64,000 nucleotides of DNA from Sialis fuliginosa (GCA_961205875.1 OY540809.1:12226267-12290266); one strand, 5' to 3'; shown: positions 21,606 through 33,241, counted from the first letter of the stretch. Made by a program: numbers and translations. Notes: a model not told the origin generated them from the sequence alone.

Positions 21606-23515
21606 TATTTAACGATAGTCTGGATCGACCCTTACAGTATTTAATAATTTGAAATCACAGAAATTTTTATTTATTAATATTATTTAACTTTTCAAAAGAT
21701 CGGATTATTTTTCAATTATAATATATTTATTTTCTCAAAAACGATTATTTTTGTATTAAGGTCATTTATTTTGTTGAATGGAAAAATAAAACAAACGAAA
21801 TAATTATATGTATTGAATTGGGAATAAAACACACAAATCAAAAATATTCCACTCTAGCCCAGGGCCTGGATAGACCTTGTAAGTAATCCGCCTCTGCAAT
21901 GAAAAAATTTTGCACATGTATTATGAATTTATTTTTTCGTTTATTATAAGAAATATAAAAATTAGGATAAATATACTATATAATTAATTTATCAATAAAC
22001 CTTTTGTTTATTTTAATAGCATAAACATTGTGTAATAAAATATATACATTACATACAAAACTTAAATGTACATATGTATTATATATACAAGATATGAATA
22101 AAATGTATGTTAGATTTATATATTGATAAAAATATACCAGACAAATAATATTTAAATTTTACGCAATTCTTGTATCATAACACAATCTTAAACATTATTT
22201 GAACTTAATATTTGTATTAACATCTTCTTTAAACTGTGTCATACATACAATATGCTTTATTGAAGTGTCAATTTCTGTTATTTAATTAACTATTTTTTAA
22301 ATTTAATTTATTGTAATACATAATTAGAACTGGAATTTATTTATGGTTCAGGTTCGGTTCGGGTTCAAATATAAATTTTGGTTCGGGTTCAGCATGGTGC
22401 AAACTTTTTAGGTTCAAAAACCGTTATTTTTTAATGGTTCGGGTTCCAGTTTGTAATTGAAAGAAAATTATTTTGTTTTTAAAAAAATTGTAATTAACAA
22501 ATAAAACTTTTCTGAAAAAAAAACATTAATTTTTTGGAATTTTTTATAAACTATAAGAACTTCAAAAATATGTAAATTTTAGTAATTTGAATAAGTCACT
22601 TCATACCATAAAATTCAAACAAATTTCTTGTTAGTACATTTATAATCTCTTTTAAAATCATTGGAGAAAAATATAAAAATATTATTAAATAATTTATATT
22701 GAACCTTTTAAAAATATATTGTTACCGGTTATCCATGAAAAGGTTTGGATTCAGATTCAGGTTCGGGTTCAGGTTATTGAAAAATATGTTTTTTTCTGGT
22801 TTCGGTTTCGGGTACGGGTTTAGATTCATGTTCAGATATCTGATATCTTCCTTATATCGAGTGTCCAAAACAAATCTATAGAGAATATCACAAAATTAAT
22901 ACCCCGCGTTTAAAATGCTTCTTAACTAACAAATCGCCAATTTCTTTACAATACCTGACATTTAACATCTAAGAACTGGAACCAAAAATAAAGTATACCT
23001 ACCTATATCAAATTTATTTAAATTGAAAAACTGAAAAGCAGATAACGAATATTTTAAGAAAATTCCCAAGTTCACTGATTTATAGTTCCGGAGTAATCCA
23101 GAGTATAGTGTCGCCAAACAGGATACGTTTTTTTAACAGATATGTGATTTATCTCTGCGATCAGTGACCCGTTATTGTTTTTGCAAATCTTATGTAATTC
23201 TACAAAAACTGTAAACTGTCGGAAACTAGTCTACACGAATGACAAACGTCGCACGAAACCTACATAGTTTGAATATTCATTTATATTGCAAATATACTAT
23301 TAACGTGTCCTAACCTATCATTAAGTTATTAGTATTTTTGCACTCGTGTGAAAAATTAGCATTTATGATGAGACTGTTCGAATCAGTTTATAAGAATGCA
23401 TATTTTGTTAATAACTATGTTGTAATAATGATGCAAATTTAATTTAAAGAAAATATGTCACGGTTTCTATTAATCACACTTTTTTTAAATATCGTCTATA
23501 TATTATAATAATATA
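21606..23515. other. Gene-free AT-rich stretch with GGTTCGGGTTC minisatellite
   Basis: Imperfect GGTTCGGGTTC/AGGTTCAG repeats occur at 22345-22450 and 22740-22835. They encode only low-complexity Phe/Gly/Arg strings, so I reject coding. Nothing else supported. Confidence 0.5.
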
Positions 23516-23519
23516 TGCT

Positions 23520-23640
23520 GGTGAAAAATTCCGGGTACCTCCGCGTTCTGCGTTGTCTTCTTGACGACGCGGACGTTTCGATCGAATCCTATCGGCCATC
23601 TTCAGGTCTGGTCTGAGCTTAGTTCTTTAAACTTCATTTG
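23520..23640 (-). repeat. Possible Penelope-like element terminus (relic)
   Basis: Minus-strand sequence contains CTGAAGATGGCC, then GATCGAAACGTCCGCGTCGT and CGGAGGTACCCGGAATTTTT, a layout typical of Penelope-like element ends. A ribozyme core (CTGAAGA ... GAAA) is present, but the second stem does not pair well. Confidence 0.35.
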
Positions 23641-23773
23641 ACATCGAACGTAGAACTGTTAGAGTACTTGTTACTTTTTTTATAGCAATGTTATATGCAA
23701 ACTGTAAAAACGATTAAAACTTAATTGTTAATAAAGATTATATTACCTAATAAATAGTGTTAATCTTCTAATC

Positions 23774-24251
23774 CAGCGGTACTTAAACTAGGGTCCGCAG
23801 AACTATTGCCGGGGGTCCGTGAAACATGTTTGGCATAAATTAAAATACTTTTTTACATTTCTATTTACCAATGATTAATTACTATCTAACGACCGTCTTT
23901 GTTTTTCTGTCAGGAAGGCAGGGGATATATTTTAATGTGTAGTTGTAGCTTATTTCCGCAGTTGTAAAAGCTAATTTGTGTAGTGCAAAAAATTGAAAAA
24001 ATCTGTAATAAATAAATAAAATAATAAAATGTGTGAAAAAAAGGTCATTGCAGTTGTAAAAACAAAAAATGTAAGAAATGTAGAGCAAAAAAATAGGTCA
24101 TTGCAGTTGTAAAATCAAAAAATGTAAGAAATGTAGAACAAAAAAAGTCATTGCAGTTGAAAGGCAAAAATTGTAAGTATGGAGCAAAAAAATAAGGTTG
24201 TAAAATTGTTCAAAAGGGGGTCCCTAGACAACTTAAGTTTAAGAACCGCTG
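23774..24251. mobile_element. hAT MITE family A, copy 1, with a nested insertion
   Basis: Ends CAGCGGTACTTAAAC and GTTTAAGAACCGCTG; flanks TTCTAATC at 23766-23773 and 24252-24259 form a perfect 8-bp duplication. Compared with the uninterrupted copy at 52715-52914, about 280 bp (roughly 23915-24205) are inserted. The inserted part (GTGTAGTTGTAGCTTATTTC, repeated GGTCATTGCAGTTGTAAAA units) matches the ends of the element at 49998-51140. Confidence 0.88.
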
Positions 24252-24654
24252 TTCTAATCTATTGCTCATATCAACCCAGAACATTTAATAACGATTTAAG
24301 CGTTCAAAGCCACTCATATGAGGTTTATCTTTAGAAATACGTTCGAAAAACATGTTTGTCCAAAGTCACACGGATTTTCTGGTGACTTTGGGCAGACATG
24401 TTTTTTTTAAAAAAAAGGTGAAAAAATAAAATAACTTTCTTCTTTTCGTTTGGAAACTTATTATTTGGGTCAAGACTAAACTTTTGAGACCATTTCCAGC
24501 CCTCTAGTAACAGTCCTTCATTGTCAAATTTGAATTCAAAATTGTCCAAAGTCACCCGAAATTACGGTACCTCCTTTTCTGAATTTGACATTTTGACTAT
24601 CTGGTTTGTCGATAAAAAGGCAATCAAAAATATAAATTTAATCTGTATATAATA

Positions 24655-24780
24655 AACCTATTAAACATTGTTTTCACTTATCGCTAACTATACCGACTTC
24701 TCCATCGGTTGTTTTTTTCCGTGGACAGACAGACAGACGCAACGGGGGACTTTGTTTTATACTATAATACTACTATTAGA
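24655..24780. repeat. Dispersed repeat 'ATTGTTTTCACTTATC', short copy
   Basis: Shares CCTATTAAACATTGTTTTCAC and the tail GGGACTTTGTTTTATACTAT with 14945-15200; the middle is shortened. Confidence 0.55.
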
Positions 24781-25297
24781 TTTAAAGATATATGAAATTA
24801 AAGTACAAACATTATAAACAAAAAATACCCCTTGTTTATTGTGCCGCTCAGCTATAAATTATATACTTACATGTATATGTAGTTTGTTTATTGAAATTGT
24901 AAAAGTGAAAACAATATTAATCAATTAAATCTCTCATTTCTGGATCCGCCACTGAGAGTTGGTTCAGTGTCAGAATCTCTTATTTGAACCACTTCGGTGT
25001 GCTTGACCTACTCACCTTGTGATAAATCCTTTTCATGTTTACCATTCTTGAATGTAAGAAAATTTAATGTCATAATATATCGTGTATGTACAATTGTACA
25101 ATACACATACATATTACATGCACTGAAAAAATAAAGCAGTAATATTTTTGTCAACAATTTTTAGTGGTTGACATATTTCGCTAACCTTTATTAGAATAAT
25201 TACTAATCAAATCAAAACTTATGTATTGAAGATTTGTTAAAAAACTTACGTGCTCTGATCATCGTAAGAATGTATTATTTCTGAATGAAAAAAATAG

Positions 25298-26067
25298 CTA
25301 TAGTTCATAGACATAGAAAATGGACCAGGCATCTGACCCGAGAGCATAGCCGTGTCAAAAGAAAGAGATAGAAACAGGTTTGGAATATACTTGTCCTTTT
25401 TTTAAACAGGAGTGTAACTATTTCATTCTTAGTCCCGAACATTAAAAATATTCATAGATATTAACATAATATGTTAATCTCTTGTTGATTAATATAAGAT
25501 ATTATTATACTATATGTATATAAAGAGGTTAAAATAATTAACGTTATAAAAAAATTTATTTAAAAAAAGAAACAATTATTGATTTCTAAATAATATAAGT
25601 TTCGAATTTTTTTAACCAATTTTAATATCTTTTTCTAATATCAAAAAAAATATTTAAAATTTTGTTAAGTAAATCTTGTATGTGCTGTTTGTAAGTGCAA
25701 TCCATCTCATAATTTTGTAGCAACCACATGGGAATTGATTTAAAACTATTTTTTTATTAATATATACATATTTATACAATATATACAATATCCGTTCATA
25801 ATTTTGCAAATTTCTATCAGATCAATTGATTTTTTTTCTCGATGAAATATGAACCATTACAGTATGTTTATTGTTTATATTATTTACTTTTCTAATAAAA
25901 AACTTTTTGCACAAAAATCACAAGATAGATATACAAAAAAATATATCTGACAGAAATACTACCCTGAACTATAGTAAGCTACCAATCTCTCTCTCCTTTT
26001 TTAAACAGATGTTACACCATTGAGTTAATACAGAATGCACTGTCCATTCTCTATGTCTATGCTATAG
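25298..26067. mobile_element. Inverted-repeat element 'CTATAGTTCATAGACATAG'
   Basis: Left end CTATAGTTCATAGACATAGA then AAATGGACCAGGCA; right end the inverted form TGCACTGTCCATTCTC then TATGTCTATGCTATAG. About 770 bp, AT-rich, no ORF. Confidence 0.6.
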
Positions 26068-26118
26068 TTAATAAAATAGTAGGTAGTATCTAAAATATAT
26101 TTGACAATATAAATAAAA

Positions 26119-26395
26119 TCCATATTAATACTATAAATGCGCAAGTAACTTTGTCTGTCTGTTTCGTTGTTATCTTTTCACGGCCAAACTGCTGAACCGA
26201 TCTTGATGAAATTTGGCAGGAAGATAGCTTGTATCCTGAGGAAGGACATAGGCTACTTTGTAATTGTAAATTCCACGCGGACGAAATAAACCGTTATTAT
26301 TACGTATCTTTGAGACTTCCGTGGTGATCATGATTTCTGCGATGTGTAATAAAACGTTGGCCAAAATCGACACCTAGAAGCCAAAAATCACATCA
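26119..26395 (-). repeat. SINE/LINE-tail-like repeat copy B joined to a fold-back relic
   Basis: On the minus strand, a relic of the fold-back family (TTTTTGGCTTCTAGGTGT ... GATCACCACGGAAGTCTC) comes first. It is followed directly by the dispersed repeat (CGTCCGCGTGGAATTTAC ... GTAGCCTATGTCCTTCCTC ... GGCCGTGAAAAGATAAC, ending GCGCATTTATAGTATT). The junction might mean the two form one larger retroposon family; this is inference. Confidence 0.5.
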
Positions 26396-26865
26396 GTCAA
26401 TAACGAGATCGTCTAAAATGTCTCGTCTTGTTTGCAGTTCTAAACATATTAAACAAAATCATTGCCACGAGTCTATGATCAATTTTATATAATCATGACA
26501 CATGACATTAAATATTTCAACATAACGAATACATCTATTCGAATTAATAATTGGCTAAAATATTAAGATTTTTAAGTAAACATTGCATATTCATTTTTAA
26601 TAATTTTTTTCGGCAAGTACTTTTAAATGATTTATCTATTCATAAAAAAATTCCAATGCAATAATACATATATAAAAAATATCCTTGACATAATTATGTA
26701 TTTATTTTTAATTTTATATATTAGTATTTTCTTCTTTACAAAAAAACATTTGATTTCAATAATTTCATTCGACCGAATAGCTCTTATTTTATATTTAAGC
26801 CTTATTCTTAAAATAAACTTCAAAACATTGTGTTATTAATTTGTTCATTTACTTGTGTTTATGCC

Positions 26866-27745
26866 CAGTATTATAAAGACACTGAATCAATTTGCTAGAT
26901 TGCAAGCTCATGGGGCATATATTATATGAATTTGTTTTAGAACAGTTGGTAAGTCTGACAAAGTTGTGCAAAAGCACAAAAAATGCACTAAACTAGAAGT
27001 CCAATTACTTTTGCCAAAAAAAATTATTGCAAGTACAATTACTTTACAAAAATATATACTTAAGTACAAGTATACAAGTAAAAGTACTCTACTCTACTTA
27101 AGAATATGCACTTATAAAAAATTAGGTACTCATTTACTTTTAAAAAGGTATACATAAGCAGACATGGACAAAAGGCCTAATCCCAAAAGACTGACATGGA
27201 TAAAAGGCAGACAAAAAATGTATATCAATAATTAATATATTTGAGGAAGGGGGTTATGCTTTAATGTTATATTTGCACTAATTTTTTGAGGGGGAGGGGG
27301 TTATGTGGATCATTTTTTTTGTAAATTTTAATTTGATTTTATTTGTTAAGTTTTTTGGGGGGAGGGGGGGGATCATGATTCATATAATCCCAAAAAAATA
27401 ATTATTGTATTAGTTATAACGTTAAAACAAATTAACTAATCATACTACCTCCAACCCAAAAAAAATATATCGTTAAAGCAAATTAAATGATACAATATTT
27501 TTAGAGGAGGGCATAAGCCACCCTCCTCTAAGATATTATTAATTTATATAAATTTTTTGTCTGCCTTTTGTCTTTGTCTGCCTTTTTCATGTCTGCATTT
27601 GTCCCGATCCCATTTTTAAGTACAAATACAATTACTTCGTTGTATTTTTCACTTACCGCGCATACGCTAAACATTAATAAACGTCATGGAACTGTCATAT
27701 AAGTTTGATACCCCGTTCAATTTCATTATAATATCGGGAATTAGT
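26866..27745. mobile_element. MITE family 'GCCCGGTATTATAAAGG', interrupted copy
   Basis: The left part (GCCCAGTATTATAAAGACAC ... GTTGGTAAGTCTGAC) is at 26866-26968. The right part (ACTTACCGCGCATACGC ... GTCATATAAGTTTGATACC) is at 27650-27745. The two are separated by about 680 bp of inserted repeats, including AAGTACAAGTA-type simple sequence and the palindrome at 27158-27600. Confidence 0.55.
27158..27600. mobile_element. Palindromic MITE 'GCAGACATGGACAAAAGGC' with poly-G centre
   Basis: The left arm GCAGACATGGACAAAAGGC and AAAAGGCAGACAAAAAAT is matched inverted by ATTTTTTGTCTGCCTTTTG ... TTTCATGTCTGC. The centre has GGAGGGGG tracts. Nested in the copy described at 26866-27745. Confidence 0.65.
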
Positions 27746-28309
27746 GTTATTGATCTTGCATAACGGAGGAACTCACTTTTAATGTATAAAAATGAAAACA
27801 ATTTCTTTTAAGTCGCCGAAGATGTTTTCTTAAATTAATCACCTCTATGTGATTTATGGGCATGGTCATGCTGATAAATGTTCAGAGAAATCTTTTGTGT
27901 GAAACAAAATACCAAATGTTTTATTTTAATTTTTGTTGTGAGATTTTTTCACGCACAAACGCATAAACTTTCTTATTTTAAATTTAACCTATTCATATGT
28001 ATATTATATTTTGATAGAAAAACAATAAGATTTTCATTTATGTGTTAAAATCATTATTTATGCTAGTTTCAATTTTTACTATTTTCTAAATATTATTTAT
28101 TGATTTAGAAAAACAATCGTATTCGATAAAATCAGAGACCTGAACCTGAATTTATTTATTTAGGTTCAGAGTTCGAATACGGAATTTTTTTAGAACATAT
28201 TTTTATTAATTCTTACTTAATAATAGTTCTGGAAACTTTGTGAAACGTTTTTTATACATAAATAATAATAAAAATCATTACATGTAGATAATATCAAAGC
28301 ACTTTCAAT

Positions 28310-28610
28310 GAGGTATTAATTCAATGATATGATCCATGGATTTGTTTTAGAATTTAGATCAGTGATATTTCAACTTGTTGGTAAATCTGACCGTATCAAA
28401 TAATTTTCATAATATCACCACTGTTTTAATACCGTTGGTATTAACTTACTGTGCGTGCGATAAACTTGTCAAATACTTCATTATAATTCAAGATAACTGT
28501 CATATAGGTTTGATACACAATTTGAAAGTGCTTGTTAGCTAACAAATTGTATTAGCTCTTTGATAATACCGGGCATAACAATTATTTATGTCTGGTATTA
28601 TAAAGATTTT
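28310..28610. mobile_element. Relics of MITE family 'GCCCGGTATTATAAAGG'
   Basis: A right end (TTGTTAGCTAACAAATTG ... TTTGATAATACCGGGCATAA) closes at about 28580. A second end-like sequence (ATGTCTGGTATTATAAAG) starts at about 28589. The interior shares AACTGTCATATAGGTTTGAT with the copy at 5822-6158. Confidence 0.55.
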
Positions 28611-28788
28611 GATCTAGAGAAAACGCTAAGTTAAGACTATCTGCAGGGTAATAAATTTTATAATTCGTTATATTTACCAGTGGCGGGTTTAACGATAACC
28701 ACCCGAATATCGCAGTAAGTGTTTTTGGATGAAAACAAAGAAGTCGGACATGAATTCACAATTAGAGAAGATTTTAAAGTCAATTCAT

Positions 28789-29012
28789 ATAACAAACAAC
28801 AGACAAAAACTATGGTTATGACTTATCAAATACAAATCCCCTAACCATAAAAATTGTAAGAGTTCAGACTTACACGTGTTTCAATAGCAATGCTATCATC
28901 ATCAGTGGTCTTTAAGACTCTGATGATGATAGCATTGCTATTGAAACACGTGTAAGTCTGAACTCTTACAATTTTTATGGTTAGGGGATTTGTATTTGAT
29001 AAGTCAATTCAT
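28789..29012 (+). mobile_element. Penelope-like fold-back insertion inside the hAT element
   Basis: The direct repeat AAGTCAATTCAT (28777-28788 and 29001-29012) flanks the insert. Most of it is a perfect 86-bp inverted repeat (28820-28905 and 28920-29005) around a 14-nt loop (28906-28919). The repeated unit carries CTGATGATGATAGC ... GAAACACGTG, the layout of Penelope-like element termini with hammerhead motifs. No reverse transcriptase is present. Confidence 0.65.
28911..28964 (+). ncRNA. Candidate type I hammerhead ribozyme
   Basis: The conserved core CTGATGA lies at 28920-28926 and GAAA at 28943-28946. Stem I: AGACT (28915-28919) pairs with AGTCT (28955-28959). Stem II: GATAGC/GCTATT with loop ATT lies between the two cores. 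Stem III: ACAC/GTGT (28946-28953) has no loop, as in the very short or palindromic stem III of many Penelope-associated hammerheads that act as dimers. The expected cleavage site would be after A28954 (GTA, an allowed NUH triplet). Activity is inferred, not shown. Confidence 0.55.
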
Positions 29013-29766
29013 TTTATGTCATATGTGGTAACACTAATTGTAAGGCATAACTGTCTCAAAGAGCTCAGAAGTATGAAGTTGTTCTAGAGTATCTAGAGCC
29101 TTTTCGTATATTTTTTGATTGGAAATTGTCAACAGAAGAAAGAAAGAAAGAAAACGTTAAAAAAGTTGAAGGATATGTCCAAAAATGACATTGATGTTTG
29201 TACTTTGGAAGATGAATTAGACCATTTCTTAATATTTCTAAAAGAAAACGAGGATACTATAAAAACCACACCAGACAGTCCAGACATCTGAGATTTCTCA
29301 TGTGATAGTGGTGTCGATAGATATTATGTTACATCTATCGAACCGTCAAAGAAATGTCTTACACATTTCCGATTATTTTAATATTGAAGATTTTTCTAAC
29401 AATTCCCTTATCTAATGCGTTCGGAGAAAGATCATTTTCTGTTTTAAAGAGAGTAAAAATTATTTAAGGAAAACAGTGGGGGAAGAAAGACTAAATAACT
29501 TGGCCATTTTGTACAGAGCAGGAAATTTTAAACCGCATTGACACTATCAAAATAATTGATGATTTTGCAAGAAATAATATATTTAAAAAAAAAATATTTT
29601 TTAACTAAATTCATTTAATGTGTAACGAAATGAAATTGTTTATTACTTTTCTTTTTTGTTAATAAATATATGATATGATAGTAACTATTTCTAACTTGAG
29701 TTTGAGGGCCCTAAAATTTTTACCACTTGGGGCCTCTACTTGACTTGAGCCGCCGCTGATATTTAC

Positions 29767-30470
29767 CTATTTTCGTAACAACTATTCCAATTTATAATAT
29801 TGACATTACAATTAATAATCCTTTTTCATGTGACCGAAATTCGAAAATAATTAATAGATATTATGCATTAATGTAACAATTAACATACATATTATAATAA
29901 ATATTTAGCTAGCGAAAGTATATAATTCGTTTACACTTGTCTAATGTCACTTGTTTCTTATTGTTCACAACTGCATAATTGTTATGTAAATTATCATTTA
30001 TAGTACCTGTTGTATCATAATATATGTATGCACTTAAATGCAAGTACATATTATTGTGTATATATGTAGGTACATACAGTTATTAATTGCAATTGAATAC
30101 ACAAATGTACATATAAGTAAGTACAAAAAACGTATGTAGATGCAATCATATTTATGTGTAGATAAATGCATGGCTCCATATCTTATCCCGAGCCCCCATG
30201 AGAGTGATTTCGGATAACATCGGTTTCGCACAACACGAGATTCTATAGAAACTTAACTACTGTGTTATATAGGAGTTACTTATTTTAACAAATTTGTGTA
30301 AATTGCTAGGCAATTCTATAGAAAAATCTGGTCTATTTCGGTTTCAATGACAGAAGAGGTGTATTATATCCGATTCGTTTTAAAAGGTGAAATAATATTA
30401 GAAACATGCGTTTTGATGTTATTTGCAAAAAAAAACACTTTTTCACCCCTTTCACTCTCTTCCAAAGTAA
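29767..30470. other. Gene-free AT-rich stretch
   Basis: No gene or element boundary recognised. Short frames here lack any family resemblance. Confidence 0.4.
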
Positions 30471-30475
30471 CTAGG

Positions 30476-31069
30476 TATATGGGCAAATCCACAGAACGTG
30501 GCCGCTTTGGGGGAACGGCAATAGTGCGCGTGTGGGAATGTACATATATTACCCACCCATAAGTACACGAACTCAAAGTATACTTTATTGTGGATGTAAA
30601 CATAGAGTTACAAGTCGATTGCTTGATTCATATAAAAACTGCAGCACAATTTGCATTGAAAAATCGATTATTTTCACGTTTTCAGAATGGAACTTTTAAA
30701 AAAATAAAAATTCATACCACCGCAATTTTTTCAGATTCAAACCAATGAATCTGAAATTTTTACTGGACATGTTTTTTGGTACAATGAACCTTTTCCCGAA
30801 GTTTCAAAGGCGCACACATCTTACATTTCATATGCGCGATTGTTTTATCCAGCGAACGGCAATTTCAGCGTTTTTTATTTGGTTTATTTGCTGTAACTTT
30901 TGGAACATCCGAAGCACACTCCTGAAATTGAGACCAATTATTCTTCTCTTTGTTACGAAGATTTTGAGACGACATAGAAGAGTGTGCGTTCAATGCTCCA
31001 TTTTGAAGAAGCATTTGAGTATTTTAATTTAAAGCTAATGCGGCCACGTTCTGTGGATTTGCCCATATA
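30476..31069. mobile_element. MITE with perfect 30-bp terminal inverted repeats
   Basis: The 30 bases starting TATATGGGCAAATCCACAGA at 30476 are exactly repeated inverted at 31040-31069. Total 594 bp. The outer TA could be target duplication. Three short frames inside show no recognisable domain. Perfect ends suggest recent mobility. Confidence 0.82.
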
Positions 31070-31629
31070 CATTAGTAATATCTTCAGAAAATATTAGTAA
31101 GAAATAGTGTGAATAAGTAAGTTTTCAATTTAATTAATGTATAAAATAACTGTGAACGCCACTGCATATTGATACAAACCAAAATTTACTTTATTAATTA
31201 TATTTATTTTTATGGAAGAATTAATAAGTATGTTTACTACTAATTTTTGGCAACTGTACAATATTAAATAAAATTTAATGGTTACTTTCAACAAAAATTA
31301 ATTTGAATATGTTATTTCGTAAAAAATAATTATTAACTTAACATTTTAAACAATTATATTTTCTTTGTACGAAACATCGCTGGAGAAATTTGTTCACACG
31401 AATTTTCAATTTTATTCTTACAAAAGAATTTTAATCATTACATATGTGATATTTATTTATATGTATACATTAAAAGAAAACACTTTCCATACTTAAACAG
31501 CGTTCCATAGGTCAAGTAATTTCCATATCGAATCTGAACAAATTGAATAATTGTGATAAACTCATTTATAAAAAAAAAGTTTGTACTAGTATTTAGTGTA
31601 ATATATTTGTAATTATATTAATATTCTTC

Positions 31630-31735
31630 TGCAGGCTTTCGTGGTCGTTGCCCATATGAACTAATTCGCGTTGTCGTATCCCTTTACTTAACGTTTCGAT
31701 TTTTCTATCAGAATCTTCTTCAGAATTTTTTTTTT
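31630..31735 (-). repeat. Possible Penelope-like terminus with a hammerhead-like core
   Basis: The minus strand has CTGAAGA (31723-31717), a hairpin GATTCT...AGAAAAATC, GAAA (31697-31694), then ACGTTAAGTA, in which AC/GT could form a two-pair stem III. Stem I is weak (two A-T pairs). The downstream text GGGATACGACAACGCG and GGCAACGACCACGAAAGCC looks like a retroelement end. Confidence 0.4.
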
Positions 31736-32220
31736 AATTAGTTTTTTTTGTGTTTTAGAAACACTTTTGATTGTTTAACTTTAATTCACTATCACGCACA
31801 CTCACGATCTAAGATTTTTAAAAAATCACGGCCCGCGTCCAACTTTAAACTGCTTCCCGTCTCATTTTTAACAATATGATATGTTTATACATTAAAATCT
31901 AGAACGATGTCACAATTGAAATTTAACATTGTGATTTACTTGTTTGGAAAATATTTCGTTATGTAACTAAGCATGATTATATTTGACCAATGTTGAAATA
32001 TAATTTTCAACATCATTTTTCTCAATTTTTTTACGTGGATGTAAAAAGAATAAATAGTTTTTATTTATGGTATAATAAAAAATACAGAAATATATTTAAA
32101 AACAAAGAAACCGGTCGATGACGTCATATATAACATAAGATGTCACATAAAAAAGATATCGATGGACTGTTTTTATAAGGTTTAAATATTAGGTCATATT
32201 ATGGTCAAAAATAAAAAATG

Positions 32221-32240
32221 CCCCCCCCCCCCCCCCCCCC
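32221..32240. repeat. Poly-C tract of 20
   Basis: Twenty uninterrupted C. Simple repeat next to the palindromic element that starts at 32278. Confidence 0.8.
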
Positions 32241-32277
32241 GATACCAATTTAAAAATATGTAAATATCATTATATCA

Positions 32278-33241
32278 CAGGGTATCAAGATAAGCGTGAA
32301 ATACATGGAGATTTTCTAAACGGTAAGAGATACAGATTCGGATAAATGAGATAAATTATTTGTAAGAAATGGGTGAGTATATACATCAAAAAATATTAAT
32401 AATTGTATGTCGTTTAAGCGGTATACCCAAAAATCTGAAAATTCGGAAATTATTTAAATGGCTATAACTTTTTTGTCAAAGTAGATAGGTCCTTTTTGCT
32501 TGCGGTTTCTTAAAGCACTCTTTGTGTAGAATTGATTGGTTTATCACTTTTAGTTTCTGAGTTACAAGTCATATCTTTAGTTTTTCTTATAGGCCACTAA
32601 GTTAGTTATAGCATATTTGAACGTGTATTTGCTCTACTTTACAACAATGTGTCACTTGTCATTATTTATTTTCGAAAATAAGTCGAAGTACTAAACACTA
32701 GTGATATTTACAAAGTATTTTATGACTAACTAACATTTAAGTAGGCTATGAAAAACAAAAAATGTTAAACAAAAATCACAATAATAACTATCAAAAAATA
32801 ACAAATGAATATTTGAAAACAATAAACTAAAAAATGTTTACTTTTTTTCGAAAAAAAATTTAACAAGTTACATATCGTTGTAAAGTAGACTAAAAAACAC
32901 GTTCAAATATGCTATAGCCAATTTGTGGCCCATAAGAAAAACTAAAGTTAAGGCTTGTAATTCGGAAAATAAAACCAATCAATTCTACACAAAAATTGCT
33001 TTAAGAAACCACAAACAAAAAGTACCTATCTACTTTGACAAAAAAAGTTATAGCCATTTAAATAATTTCCGAATTTTTAGATTTTTTGGTACACTGCCTA
33101 AACCACATGCAATTATTAATATTTTTTGATGTAGTTATACCCACCCACTCCTTACAAATAATTCATCTCATTTAACCGAATCTGTATCTCTTACCGTTTA
33201 GGAAATCCCCATGCATTTCACGCTTATTTTGGGCACCCTAT
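32278..33241. mobile_element. Long palindromic MITE 'CAGGGTGTCCAAGATAAGC', copy 1
   Basis: The left arm (CAGGGTATCAAGATAAGCGT, GTAAGAGATACAGATTCGG, GTCAAAGTAGATAGGTCC, GCATATTTGAACGTG) is repeated inverted over the right half to TTTCACGCTTATTTTGGGCA then CCCTATA. Arms are over 400 bp, so almost the whole 960 bp can fold back. A second copy lies at 61003-62144. The short frame inside the right arm is repeat-derived. Confidence 0.8.

Larger units (their letters stand above)
28678..29758 (+). mobile_element. hAT element with decayed ZMYM1-like transposase, 8-bp TSD
   Basis: Ends CAGTGGCGG and CCGCCGCTG, with a perfect 8-bp duplication ATATTTAC (28670-28677 and 29759-29766). Within it, 29390-29500 encodes the conserved hAT C-terminal dimerisation segment (TIPLSNAFGERSFSVLKRV, then a frameshift into LRKTVGEERLNNLAILYRAG). 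Upstream, DIDVCTLEDELDHFLIFLKE precedes a stop. The catalytic N-terminal two-thirds is missing, so this is a non-autonomous, decayed copy. A fold-back insertion lies at 28789-29000. Confidence 0.88.

Noticed and set aside
22699-22881. 60-codon + strand frame rich in Phe, Gly and Arg
   Set aside because: It is a translation of the GGTTCGGGTTC minisatellite; no start context, no family and no splice structure.
23566-23605. CTGAAGA ... GAAA hammerhead-like core on the minus strand
   Set aside because: Stem III (ACG/CGT) and a short stem I fit, but stem II does not pair next to the cores; listed only as a Penelope-like relic.
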